A stretch of 49,809 nt of DNA from Saccharofermentans sp. (GCA_024403715.1 JAKSRJ010000016.1:1-49809); one strand, 5' to 3'. Positions 17,781 through 26,160 are shown, counted from the stretch's first letter. Program-made: numbers and translations. The notes: generated by a model not told the origin, from the sequence alone.

Positions 17781-18656
17781 TTATTCTACGATATTACCGT
17801 ATGTTGAAGGCCTTCTATCCCTGAATAAGCCCCATCCAAGTCGTGATTCATTAACTTCGTCCAGATCAAACTCGGCTACCAAAATCTCTTCCTTATCTCT
17901 GGAAGCGTCTTCTATAATAGAGCCTCGCTCATCACAGATGAATGAAGATCCGAAGAACTTCAAGGAAGATTCCTGGCCACCGTTTTCTGCGGAAGGCTTA
18001 ACTTCTTCAACACCAATTCTATTTGCTGCAACAACAGGAACTACATTAGAGCCAGCATGACCTCGCATACAGATTCTCCAGTGTTCCATGCTATCAACAG
18101 TAAGTATTGGCTCAGAACCAATCGCTGTAGGATATAGTAAAATCTCTGCACCCTTGATTGCCATGATTCTTGCAGTCTCAGGGAACCACTGATCCCAGCA
18201 AATACCTACGCCGACTTTACCGTATCTTGTATCCCATACCTTAAAGCCTGTATTACCTGGAGTAAAATAAAACTTCTCCTGATAGTAGTGATCATCAGGA
18301 ATATGAGTCTTACGATAAATGCCCATAACTTCGCCATCAGCGTCAATCATGGCGATAGTGTTATAAAGAACATTGCCATCCTTCTCATAAAAACTAATTG
18401 GCATAACAATTTCTAATTCTTTGCACACAGCCTTAAAGTGATTAACAGCAGGATTCTCATTTACAGGAGTAGCAAAAGCATAGTACTCGTAGCATCTTTC
18501 CTGGCAAAAATATGGTCTCTCAAAAAGCTCAGGTAACAAGATAATATTAGCTCCCTTAGAAGCTGCTTCACGGACCATTTTTTCCGCCTTAGCGATATTT
18601 TCTTCTACATTAGACGTCATGGACATCTGTACTGCTGCTACTTTTACTTTTCTCAT
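17781..18656 (-). CDS. aguB: N-carbamoylputrescine amidase
   Basis: A 291-residue nitrilase-superfamily enzyme that hydrolyses N-carbamoylputrescine to putrescine, CO2 and ammonia. The Glu-Lys-Cys triad is visible: Glu in ILLPELFERPYFCQ, Lys in YRKTHIPDDHYYQEK, Cys in VGICWDQWFPETAR. These contexts match AguB rather than other nitrilases. The start at 18656 follows an AGGAG SD; a reading from 18710 adds 18 residues overlapping the aguA end without family support. It is the last gene of the polyamine operon. Confidence 0.96.
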   Translation of the reverse strand: MRKVKVAAVQMSMTSNVEENIAKAEKMVREAASKGANIILLPELFERPYFCQERCYEYYAFATPVNENPAVNHFKAVCKELEIVMPISFYEKDGNVLYNTIAMIDADGEVMGIYRKTHIPDDHYYQEKFYFTPGNTGFKVWDTRYGKVGVGICWDQWFPETARIMAIKGAEILLYPTAIGSEPILTVDSMEHWRICMRGHAGSNVVPVVAANRIGVEEVKPSAENGGQESSLKFFGSSFICDERGSIIEDASRDKEEILVAEFDLDEVNESRLGWGLFRDRRPSTYGNIVE

Positions 18657-18666
18657 TTTTATCTCC

Positions 18667-19731
18667 TTACAAAGGTATCTGCTGTGTAATGCAGTGGATG
18701 TTGCCACCACCTACAATAATGTCTCTTGCCATAATCGGTACTATCTCACACTCTGGAAATAGCCCACTTAAAACCTCACACGCCGCGCTGTCGTTAGAAT
18801 CTCCAAACTGAGGTACCAAAACCGCACCATTACAGATATAAAAGTTCGCATATGAAGCTGCTAACTTCTCGCCTTCTTCTCTTATATCTTCGCCTTCTTC
18901 GAACACAAATCCATCTAGGTCATGCTTAGTAATAACCACAGGATTTGAAGGCATCGGGATTTTATGAACTGTAAGCTTTCTGCCCTTAGCATCGATTTCG
19001 TTAGTCAAAATCTCATATGCCTTAACGCATACATCGTGCTGTGGATCAGAAGCATCATCTGTCCACGCTATTACGACTTCACCAGGCTTTGTAAAGCAGC
19101 AGAAATTATCTACATGTTCGTTTGTCTCGTCGCCCAAAATTCCATTAGGAAGCCAGATAACTTTACTCACACCAAGACTGTCACAAAGGCGCTTCTCTAT
19201 CTCTTCCTTACTCATCTGTGGATTACGGCCTAGGCTTAACAGACATGCCTCAGTAGTAATCAAAGTGCCTTCACCATCAACATGGATTGAACCACCCTCA
19301 AGCACAAAATCGTGCTGATCGATTACACCAAACCCAAGCTTCTCACAAAAGCTAACAGCAAAATTATCGTCATCCTCATAGTCTTTATAAAGGCCATCAA
19401 AATCTCCACCCCAGGCATTAAACTTCCAGTTCGTACCAAACACCGCGTCTTCTTCCTTAACAAAAGTAGGACCAATATCTCTTGCCCACGCGTCGTTAGT
19501 AGGAATATTAAGAGGAATCACATTCTCGTTACCGCGGAACTTATCTGCCACCTCGTCGAAATGCACATCATCGCAGATTAAGTAAACTTTCTCCGTCTTG
19601 CTTATTACATTAGCAATCTCGGCAAAGGCTTTCTGAGCTTCTTTACCGCCATAGGTCCAGGACCCTGGGCGAACTGGCCATACGAGAATTGTGCCAGTAT
19701 GCTTTTCAAATTCACCTGGCATTCTTCTCAT
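18667..19731 (-). CDS. aguA: Agmatine deiminase
   Basis: A 354-residue enzyme of the guanidino-group-modifying fold that converts agmatine to N-carbamoylputrescine and ammonia. Key motifs: TNDAWARDIGPTFV (acidic substrate contacts), FNAWGGDFDGLY, FVLEGGSIHVDGEGT, and the C-terminal nucleophile in GGGNIHCITQQ. It starts by ATGA overlap with nspC; a second ATG three codons in (19722) is an equally plausible start. It links SpeA, which makes agmatine, with AguB. Confidence 0.96.
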   Translation of the reverse strand: MRRMPGEFEKHTGTILVWPVRPGSWTYGGKEAQKAFAEIANVISKTEKVYLICDDVHFDEVADKFRGNENVIPLNIPTNDAWARDIGPTFVKEEDAVFGTNWKFNAWGGDFDGLYKDYEDDDNFAVSFCEKLGFGVIDQHDFVLEGGSIHVDGEGTLITTEACLLSLGRNPQMSKEEIEKRLCDSLGVSKVIWLPNGILGDETNEHVDNFCCFTKPGEVVIAWTDDASDPQHDVCVKAYEILTNEIDAKGRKLTVHKIPMPSNPVVITKHDLDGFVFEEGEDIREEGEKLAASYANFYICNGAVLVPQFGDSNDSAACEVLSGLFPECEIVPIMARDIIVGGGNIHCITQQIPL

Positions 19732-20870
19732 GATAGTCTCCCCTTAAAATCGCTATAGGAAAACTCCTTAACAAGCTTTGTTGTTCTATCCTCTTCTAGG
19801 ATATAAATCGAAGGCAAAGCTATTCCATTAAAAGTATTATTTTTAACCATGGAATAGATGGCCATATCCTCAAAAACTAATCTGTCTCCAATATTTAAAG
19901 CCTTATCAAATGAATAGTCCCCGATGATATCGCCAGCAAGACATGTCAAAGAAGAAAGACGATATTCATGAGGCTTTTCTCCCCACTTACCAGAATCCAT
20001 AAGAGGTGGACGGTATGGCATTTCGAGGACATCAGGCATATGACATGCAGCAGAAGCATCGAGGATAGCTACGTCGATGCCGTTACTTACGATATCCATA
20101 ACCTCTGTTACTAGGTAGCCTGCATTAAGCGCGATGGCTTCGCCTGGCTCGAGGTAAACTTCGACGCCGTACTTTGCCTTAAATTCACTTACGATTTTAA
20201 CTAACAAATCGCGATCGTAGTCATCTCTCGTGATGTGGTGACCACCGCCAAAATTTACCCAGCGCATGCTCTTAATAATATCGCCGAATTTCTCCTCGAC
20301 ACCCTTAAGAGTTGCCTCTAGATCATCTGAGTTCTGCTCGCACAAAGTGTGGAAATGAATACCTTCTACAAACTTAAGTGCATCTGGATTTAAGGCCAAA
20401 GCTTTATCGAGATTTTTTCTTGTAACACCAAGTCTAGAGCCTGGGCTACATGGGTCATAAATCTCATGCTCTTCCTGAGTAGAAATCTCTGGATTAATAC
20501 GAAGACCAACGCTGGTTTTGAAGCTTACGCGCTCTGCATACTTATCTAGCTGAGCTACAGAATTGAAAATAACGTGGTCGCAAATAGATGCGATCTCATC
20601 AATCTCGTTTTCCTTAAAAGCTGGTGCAAAAACATGATTCTCCTTGCCCATTTCTTCTGCTCCTAGACGAGCTTCGTAAAGACCAGAAGCAGTAGTACCA
20701 GAAATATACTCACCAATTAGTGGGTACACAGAAAACATAGAAAATGCTTTCTGCGCCAAAAGAATATGCGCGCCAGATCTAGTCTCCACATTCCTTAAAA
20801 TCTCGAGGTTGTGGAGAAGCTTAGCCTTATCTAGAACATACGCTGGTGTTTGTATTTTAGTAAAATCCAT
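19728..20870 (-). CDS. nspC: Carboxynorspermidine/carboxyspermidine decarboxylase
   Basis: A 380-residue fold-III PLP decarboxylase that removes CO2 from carboxyspermidine or carboxynorspermidine to yield the triamine. The opening TPAYVLDKAKLLHNL and the PLP lysine in LLAQKAFSMF are typical of NspC. Others are GIHFHTLCEQNSDDLEAT, VNFGGGHHITRDDYD, LEPGEAIAL and the active-site CHMPDVLEMPYRPP. It lies between the dehydrogenase that forms its substrate and aguA. In most Clostridia the diamine is putrescine, so spermidine is the expected product. Confidence 0.95.
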   Translation of the reverse strand: MDFTKIQTPAYVLDKAKLLHNLEILRNVETRSGAHILLAQKAFSMFSVYPLIGEYISGTTASGLYEARLGAEEMGKENHVFAPAFKENEIDEIASICDHVIFNSVAQLDKYAERVSFKTSVGLRINPEISTQEEHEIYDPCSPGSRLGVTRKNLDKALALNPDALKFVEGIHFHTLCEQNSDDLEATLKGVEEKFGDIIKSMRWVNFGGGHHITRDDYDRDLLVKIVSEFKAKYGVEVYLEPGEAIALNAGYLVTEVMDIVSNGIDVAILDASAACHMPDVLEMPYRPPLMDSGKWGEKPHEYRLSSLTCLAGDIIGDYSFDKALNIGDRLVFEDMAIYSMVKNNTFNGIALPSIYILEEDRTTKLVKEFSYSDFKGRLS

Positions 20871-20878
20871 TTTTATCC

Positions 20879-22138
20879 TCAGTCAACAAGAGTAGGGTTT
20901 TCTACTACAACCCATGGAAGACCCCACTTATTAAGAGCATCCATATATGGATCTGGGTCGAACTCATCAGTTGTAAATACGCCTGGCTTTTTCCAGTCGC
21001 CATTTAATACCATCATGGCACCAATCATTGCTGGAACGCCTGTTGTATAAGAGATAGCCTGAGACTCAACCTCACGATAGCACTCCTGGTGATCGCAGAT
21101 GTTGTAGATATAGATGCTTCTCTTCTTGCCATCCTTCATACCTGTAAAAATACAGCCAATATTTGTCTTACCTACTGTACGTGGACCTAAGGACGCTGGG
21201 TCAGGAAGAAGCGCCTTTAGGAACTGAATAGGAACAATCTGCTGGCCGTTAAAATCGATAGCGTCTGTTCTTAAAAGACCTACGTTCTCGAGACACTTCA
21301 TGTGTGTTAAATAGCTCTGACCGAATGTCATGAAGAAACGAATTCTCTTAACCTCTGGCATATTACGAGCGAGAGCCTCGATTTCTTCGTGGTGTAAAAG
21401 ATACATATCCTTCATCCCTACGCCATCGAAGTCGTACTCGCGCTTAATGGACATTGCAGGAATCTCAACCCACTTGCCATTCTCAAAATAAGAACCTGGA
21501 GCAGATACCTCACGAAGGTTAATCTCTGGGTTAAAGTTAGTAGCAAATGGATAGCCGTGATCACCGCCATTACAGTCGAGAATATCGATAGTCTCGATTG
21601 TGTCAAAGTAGTGCTTCTTGGCATAAGCTGCAAATACTGAAGTTACACCTGGGTCAAAACCAGTACCGAGAAGTGCTGTAAGACCTGCGTCCTTAAACTT
21701 ATCCTCATAAGCCCACTGCCATGAGTAGTCAAAGTAAGCTGTGAAACCTAATCTCTCACATCTCTCCTCGTAAATCTTTCTCCACTCTGGATTCTCTGTA
21801 TCTTCAGCCTCATAGTTAGCTGTATCGATGTAGTGAACACCAGTCTTAAGGCATGCATCCATAATTGTAAGATCCTGATAAGGAAGGGCTAAGTTCAAAA
21901 CAGCCTCTGGCTTATAGTCGTTAATCAAGGCTACAAGCTCATCAACATTATCAGCATCAACCTTAGCTGTAGAAATAACTGTCTTTGTTGTTGGCTGAAG
22001 CTTCTCCTTAAGTGCATCGCACTTGGATACAGTTCTTGACGCAATCATTATCTCTGTAAATACGTCGCTGTTCTGGCAGCACTTATGAATTGCAACTGAA
22101 GCTACTCCACCACATCCAATAATTAATAACTTGCTCAT
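20879..22138 (-). CDS. Carboxyspermidine (carboxynorspermidine) dehydrogenase, saccharopine dehydrogenase family
   Basis: A 419-residue NAD(P)H enzyme that condenses aspartate semialdehyde with putrescine to form carboxyspermidine. The N-terminal Rossmann motif LLIIGCGGVASVAIHKC and the segments ALPYQDLTIMDACLKTGVHY and GTGFDPGVTSVFAAYAKKHY match the LYS1/CASDH branch. Assignment over saccharopine dehydrogenase rests on direct linkage to nspC. It overlaps speE as ATGA and is followed by nspC after 8 bases. Confidence 0.93.
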   Translation of the reverse strand: MSKLLIIGCGGVASVAIHKCCQNSDVFTEIMIASRTVSKCDALKEKLQPTTKTVISTAKVDADNVDELVALINDYKPEAVLNLALPYQDLTIMDACLKTGVHYIDTANYEAEDTENPEWRKIYEERCERLGFTAYFDYSWQWAYEDKFKDAGLTALLGTGFDPGVTSVFAAYAKKHYFDTIETIDILDCNGGDHGYPFATNFNPEINLREVSAPGSYFENGKWVEIPAMSIKREYDFDGVGMKDMYLLHHEEIEALARNMPEVKRIRFFMTFGQSYLTHMKCLENVGLLRTDAIDFNGQQIVPIQFLKALLPDPASLGPRTVGKTNIGCIFTGMKDGKKRSIYIYNICDHQECYREVESQAISYTTGVPAMIGAMMVLNGDWKKPGVFTTDEFDPDPYMDALNKWGLPWVVVENPTLVD

Positions 22139-22998
22139 TTCTTCTTATTCTCCTCCTCTTCCAATAAATCTTCTACATACTTAGGAAGCATAAAAGCACC
22201 CTGGTGTAGATTAGTTGTGTAATACCATGTTTTAATCTTTCTTTCCTTCCACTTCTGAGGATTAAAATCTTTAAGTGGATGGTACTTTTTGGATGCAAAT
22301 CCGAACATCCAGTAGCCTGCTGGGCAGGTAGGAATGCTTGCCTGATAAACTCTGCTTATCGGGAAGCACTTATATACCTTACGATGCATAGAGCGAAAGG
22401 CTTGTTCGTCCTCATCGTAGAAAGGCGAACCATGCTGGTAAACCATAATGCCGTCTTCCTTCAAAGCCTTAAAGCAGGCACCGTAGAACTCCTTTGTAAA
22501 AAGACCTTCCGTATGACCAAATGGATCTGTCGAGTCGTTAATGATGAGGTCATATTCAGCTTCGCAACGTCTTAAGTAGCGAAGACCGTCCATATTCTTA
22601 ATAGTTACTCTTGGATCCTCAAATCCCTTCGCGGTCTCAGGGAAGAATTTCCTACTTACTTCGATGAACATCTCATCAGGCTCGACTACATCGATAACCT
22701 CAATCTCAGGATATTCAGTAAGTGTACGGGCTACTCCTCCGTCTCCACCACCAATGATAAGAACCTTCTTAACATTAGGGTGAACAGACATCGGTACATG
22801 AACGACCATCTCGTTATAGATGAACTCGTCTGCCTCCGAGAAAATGATGTCTCCATCAAGAACAATCATCTTGCCGAATTCTTTAGACTGGAATACATCG
22901 ATTCGCTGATATTCACTTTCCTGAGAGAAGAGCTGCTTATCAACTCGAACGCTAGTCTTAACGTTCTCTGTATCCATCTGTGAAAACCAGATATCCAT
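22135..22998 (-). CDS. speE: Spermidine synthase (polyamine aminopropyltransferase)
   Basis: A 287-residue aminopropyltransferase. The motif VLIIGGGDGGVARTLTEYP (SAM-like nucleotide pocket), VDVVEPDE and the catalytic region YDLIINDSTDPFGHTEGLF are all intact, as are YQHGSPF and CPAGYWMFGFASK. The enzyme needs decarboxylated SAM from SpeD, but no speD lies in the operon or window, while the alternative carboxyspermidine route is encoded immediately downstream. Start 22998 follows a perfect AGGAGG. It overlaps the next gene by ATGA. Confidence 0.95.
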   Translation of the reverse strand: MDIWFSQMDTENVKTSVRVDKQLFSQESEYQRIDVFQSKEFGKMIVLDGDIIFSEADEFIYNEMVVHVPMSVHPNVKKVLIIGGGDGGVARTLTEYPEIEVIDVVEPDEMFIEVSRKFFPETAKGFEDPRVTIKNMDGLRYLRRCEAEYDLIINDSTDPFGHTEGLFTKEFYGACFKALKEDGIMVYQHGSPFYDEDEQAFRSMHRKVYKCFPISRVYQASIPTCPAGYWMFGFASKKYHPLKDFNPQKWKERKIKTWYYTTNLHQGAFMLPKYVEDLLEEEENKKK

Positions 22999-23000
22999 TA

Positions 23001-24446
23001 TCAGCCCTCCTTAATTACATTAATAAGTTCTACCTCAGGGTCTAATGTTCCCTGGAGTGAACATCCACGTTCGCGTGCAAAATCGATGTACTCGATTATC
23101 TCTTCTGTGATTCTCTCGCCTGGAGTTAGAATCGGGATTCCTGGTGGATAACACATTACTATCTCGCCACAGATTTTACCTGCTGTCTCATGTAGAGGAA
23201 TCTGCTCCTTATCAGAGTAAAATGCCTTTTGAGGACTCATTACAGCTTCAGGCTGGATAAAGTCACCACAGTAAAGGTCGCTTCCATCCTTGCCGTAGTT
23301 ACGCTTAATGTCCTCAAGCGCTCCTACTAATCTCTCGATATCCTGGATACGGTCTCCAATAGAGATATAAGCTAAGATATTTCCGATATCACCAAACTCG
23401 ATTTGAATGTCATACTCATCTCTTAATAGGTCATAGACTTCGATACCTGTAAGACCGATTCCCTGAGTATAAACGCTAAGCTTAGTTACATCGTAGTCGT
23501 ATACGCTGTCGCCGTCGATTAAGTCTCTGCCATAAGCGTAATAGCCTCCAATCGCATTAATCTCAGCTCTAGCATACTCAGCCATCCTACTTACCTTGTT
23601 AAAAGACTCCTTGCCTCTTAAAGCCAAGTTTCTTCTAGAGATATCAAGGCTTGAGAGGAGAAGATATGAAGCGCTTGTAGTCTGAGTAAGATTAATAATC
23701 TGTCTTACATACTCAGCATCAGTATTTTCTCCACAAAGAAGGAGTGAACTCTGAGTTAAGCTTCCACCTGACTTATGCATCGATACAGCAGCGAGATCAG
23801 CTCCTGCCTTAATACCTGATACAGGAAGATCATCACCAAAATAAAGGTGTGTACCGTGAGCTTCGTCAGCTAATACCTTCATGCCATGCTCGTGAGCAAG
23901 CTTAGAAATCTCAGTTAAGTTAGAGCAGATGCCATAGTATGTTGGGTTATTAATAAAAATAGCCTTCGCATCCGGGTTATTCTTAATCGCTCTTTTAATC
24001 TCTTCTACTTCAATTCCAAGCGCGATACCAATCTTAGGATTAACCTTAGCTTCTACATAAACAGGAATACCGCCGCAGAGCACCAGCGCGTTAATAACAC
24101 TCTTATGAACATTACGAGGAAGGATAATCTTCTCGCCAGCTTTAAGCACAGACAAAATCATAGTCTGAACAGCAGATGTAGTTCCGTTAACCATCAAAAA
24201 CGCATGCTTAGCACCAAAAGCTTCTGCCGTTAAATCCTCAGCATCCTTAATAACGGAAACCGGGTGGCCTAAGTTATCTAGAGGCTTCATGGAGTTTACA
24301 TCGAGACCTACACACTTCTGGCCCAAAAGCTCAACCAGCTCTGGGTTACCTCTGCCTCGCTTATGACCTGGAACGTCGAAAGGCACCACGCGCTTCTTAC
24401 GGAAGAGCTCTAGTGCCTCGTAAATTGGAGCCGATCTCTGGTTCAA
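23001..24446 (-). CDS. speA: Arginine decarboxylase, fold-I Orn/Lys/Arg decarboxylase family
   Basis: A 481-residue PLP enzyme of the aspartate-aminotransferase fold. Motifs: FDVPGHKRGRGNPELVE at the N-terminus, VNGTTSAVQTMIL, ADEAHGTHLYFG (PLP contacts), the PLP lysine in VSMHKSGGSLTQSS, and CYPPGIPILTPGER at the end. Family members act on arginine, lysine or ornithine; linkage to aguA and aguB indicates arginine to agmatine. The start codon is TTG at 24446, preceded by AGAGG 6 bases away; the next in-frame ATG would remove 52 conserved residues. It is the first gene of the polyamine operon, behind a long leader with a terminator. Confidence 0.95.
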   Translation of the reverse strand: MNQRSAPIYEALELFRKKRVVPFDVPGHKRGRGNPELVELLGQKCVGLDVNSMKPLDNLGHPVSVIKDAEDLTAEAFGAKHAFLMVNGTTSAVQTMILSVLKAGEKIILPRNVHKSVINALVLCGGIPVYVEAKVNPKIGIALGIEVEEIKRAIKNNPDAKAIFINNPTYYGICSNLTEISKLAHEHGMKVLADEAHGTHLYFGDDLPVSGIKAGADLAAVSMHKSGGSLTQSSLLLCGENTDAEYVRQIINLTQTTSASYLLLSSLDISRRNLALRGKESFNKVSRMAEYARAEINAIGGYYAYGRDLIDGDSVYDYDVTKLSVYTQGIGLTGIEVYDLLRDEYDIQIEFGDIGNILAYISIGDRIQDIERLVGALEDIKRNYGKDGSDLYCGDFIQPEAVMSPQKAFYSDKEQIPLHETAGKICGEIVMCYPPGIPILTPGERITEEIIEYIDFARERGCSLQGTLDPEVELINVIKEG

Positions 24447-24720
24447 TTTGTGCCTCTACTTTCTATCAATCGCTTATAGTCGGAGGCTTCAAAAAAAAGA
24501 AGCAGACGGCTTACCATCTGCTTCTGAAAAAGTCTACATAACAACCCTACTAAGGTTAGTGTCTATGTGCTCAGAGTTCTGCAACAAATGCTACTCATAT
24601 TGACCGTTTCACAAGATGATGTGCCGTGGCACCGATTATAAAGTAATCAACTTATAAAATTTGAGCTTCTAACTCAATCAATAATTCGCTTTGTAAAACA
24701 GACTCTGTTTCACTCACTTG
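24447..24720 (-). promoter_or_regulatory. Structured 5' leader of the polyamine operon with attenuator
   Basis: About 274 nt between the predicted transcription start and the TTG of speA, in a 305-base gap without a gene. In order on the minus strand it holds a palindrome AAACAGA-G-TCTGTTT (24696-24710), hairpins GATTA/TAATC and GTGC/GCAC, a possible 11-codon ORF (24598-24563), the intrinsic terminator (24491-24525), and an SD-pairing hairpin in which GCCTC (24483-24487) faces GAGGC (24452-24456), part of the speA SD. I recognise no T-box, SAM, lysine or guanidine riboswitch consensus. Attenuation of speA is inferred from the position of the terminator. Confidence 0.7.
24491..24525 (-). terminator. 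Intrinsic terminator 44 bases before speA (attenuator)
   Basis: Minus strand AGAAGCAGATGG pairs with CCGTCTGCTTCT (12 pairs, one U-G) around TAAG, followed by eight T. No gene ends here: the preceding stop codon (rrf2) is 227 bases away, on the far side of a strong promoter. It therefore acts on the speA leader transcript. Confidence 0.9.
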
Positions 24721-24724
24721 AGTG
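24711..24724 (-). promoter_or_regulatory. Palindrome across the predicted speA transcription start
   Basis: CACTCA-AG-TGAGTG, a perfect 6-2-6 inverted repeat spanning the predicted +1. It abuts a second perfect 7-1-7 palindrome, AAACAGA-G-TCTGTTT (24696-24710). The pair could be a DNA operator or the 5' hairpins of the leader RNA. Confidence 0.6.
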
Positions 24725-24726
24725 CG

Positions 24727-24755
24727 ATTATAAAGACTATTAAATGTAATGTCAA
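24727..24755 (-). promoter_or_regulatory. Polyamine operon promoter
   Basis: Minus strand TTGACA (24750-24755), 17-base spacer, TATAAT (24727-24732): full consensus. The -35 overlaps the stop codon of rrf2. Confidence 0.9.
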
Positions 24756-25168
24756 TTATGTTCTTTTTGCATCAAATCTGATAGATGAATGCCATCTAGA
24801 TATTCAGTTACTACCTTATCAAGACCTACCCATAAAGGAAGAGTTCTACACTGATCTTTACGTGTGCAAAGCTGGGATCCTTCCTCAAGACATGCTACTG
24901 GAGCAAGAGTACCTTCAGCAGGGCCTAAAATCTCATTTATAGTATATTCTTCAGGCTTACGTGTCAGCTTATATCCGCCACCTCTGCCATGTACACCTTC
25001 GATAAGATTAGCTGATACCAAAAGTGGCAAAATCTTCTCCATATATTTAAGGGAGATTCCCTGTCTCTCGGCTACTGACTTCATGGAAATATACTTTCCA
25101 TTATCGTGTTCTGCCAAATCTATCATGACGCGAAGAGCATAACGACCTCTTGTAGATACCATGTTCAT
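24752..25168 (-). CDS. Rrf2-family transcriptional regulator (CymR/IscR-like)
   Basis: A 138-residue winged-helix regulator with the Rrf2 opening STRGRYALRVMIDLAEH, the recognition region SLKYMEKILPLLVSANLI and the wing GVHGRGGGYKLTR. It lies directly downstream of cysK and metY, which points to control of cysteine and methionine supply, as with CymR. Unlike Bacillus CymR it has three cysteines, Cys93, Cys101 and Cys107 (spacing 7 and 5), the arrangement that binds an Fe-S cluster in several Rrf2 proteins. The first of two ATG codons (25168) is chosen because AAGGGGG precedes it. A possible private promoter (TTGAAA-17-TATTGT) overlaps the cysK stop codon. Confidence 0.92.
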   Translation of the reverse strand: MNMVSTRGRYALRVMIDLAEHDNGKYISMKSVAERQGISLKYMEKILPLLVSANLIEGVHGRGGGYKLTRKPEEYTINEILGPAEGTLAPVACLEEGSQLCTRKDQCRTLPLWVGLDKVVTEYLDGIHLSDLMQKEHN

Positions 25169-25180
25169 CTAGTCCCCCTT

Positions 25181-25206
25181 ACCCCATTACAATATATGAA
25201 TTGGGT
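25181..25206 (-). promoter_or_regulatory. Candidate operator in the rrf2 promoter region
   Basis: On the plus strand ACCCCAT and ATTGGGT form an inverted repeat (6 of 7 matching) around 12 bases, placed over the putative -10 of rrf2. It suggests autoregulation, but the symmetry is imperfect. Confidence 0.4.
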
Positions 25207-25213
25207 ACGGTTT

Positions 25214-26149
25214 TCAAGATTCTGCAAAAAGAGCTGTAGACAAGTAACGATCTCCTGTATCAGGAAGCAAAGCTACGATTGTCTTACCCTTGTTTTCTGG
25301 ACGCTTTGCAAGCTCGATAGCAGCATGAACTGCAGCACCAGAAGAAATACCAACAAGTACACCTTCCTTACGTCCTACAAGTCTTCCTGCTGCAAATGCA
25401 TCTTCATTAGCAACTGGGATAATCTCATCATAGATATTTGTATTAAGTACATCTGGAACAAATCCAGCACCAATACCCTGAATCTTATGGCTTCCTGCAA
25501 CACCCTTAGAAAGAACTGGTGAACTCTCTGGCTCTACAGCTACAACCTTAACATCAGGATTTTGAGACTTAAGATACTCGCCAACACCTGTTACAGTACC
25601 ACCTGTACCAACACCTGCTACGAAGATATCTACCTTACCGTCTGTATCTTCCCAGATCTCAGGTCCTGTAGACTCTAAGTGGGCCTTAGGATTTGCTGGG
25701 TTTACGAACTGACCAGGAATAAAGCTGTTAGGGATCTCTGAGGCGAGCTCTTCAGCCTTAGCGATTGCACCCTTCATGCCTTTCGCGCCCTCTGTTAATA
25801 CGAGCTCAGCGCCATATGCCTTCATGAGCTGACGACGCTCCACGCTCATCGTCTCAGGCATTACGATAATGATTCTGTAGCCACGAGCTGCAGCTACGCT
25901 TGCAAGACCGATACCTGTGTTACCAGAAGTAGGCTCGATGATTACGCTATCAGGTGTAAGCTTTCCAGACTTCTCTGCGTCATCAAGCATAGCCTTTGCT
26001 ACACGATCCTTAACGGAACCTGCTGGATTAAAATACTCAAGCTTAGCAAGTACTGTTGCTTCTAACCCTTCAGTCTTCTCGATGTTAGAGAGCTCGAGAA
26101 GAGGTGTCTTACCAATCAAACTATCTGCGGACTTATAAATATTAGCCAT
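25214..26149 (-). CDS. cysK: Cysteine synthase A (O-acetylserine sulfhydrylase)
   Basis: A 311-residue PLP enzyme making cysteine from O-acetylserine and sulfide. The PLP lysine lies in [35 protein letters not shown] and [16 protein letters not shown] bind substrate and phosphate; [15 protein letters not shown] closes the site. Full length. It follows metY after 11 bases and precedes the rrf2 regulator by 45 bases, forming a sulfur-assimilation unit. No serine acetyltransferase is present in the window. Confidence 0.96.
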   Translation of the reverse strand: MANIYKSADSLIGKTPLLELSNIEKTEGLEATVLAKLEYFNPAGSVKDRVAKAMLDDAEKSGKLTPDSVIIEPTSGNTGIGLASVAAARGYRIIIVMPETMSVERRQLMKAYGAELVLTEGAKGMKGAIAKAEELASEIPNSFIPGQFVNPANPKAHLESTGPEIWEDTDGKVDIFVAGVGTGGTVTGVGEYLKSQNPDVKVVAVEPESSPVLSKGVAGSHKIQGIGAGFVPDVLNTNIYDEIIPVANEDAFAAGRLVGRKEGVLVGISSGAAVHAAIELAKRPENKGKTIVALLPDTGDRYLSTALFAES

Positions 26150-26160
26150 TTTTATTTACC

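Noticed and set aside
24601..24660. GGTGCCACGG in the speA leader as a possible T-box antiterminator sequence
   Set aside because: The T-box core AGGGTGGNACCGCG is not matched, it is far from the terminator, and no specifier-type stem is visible.
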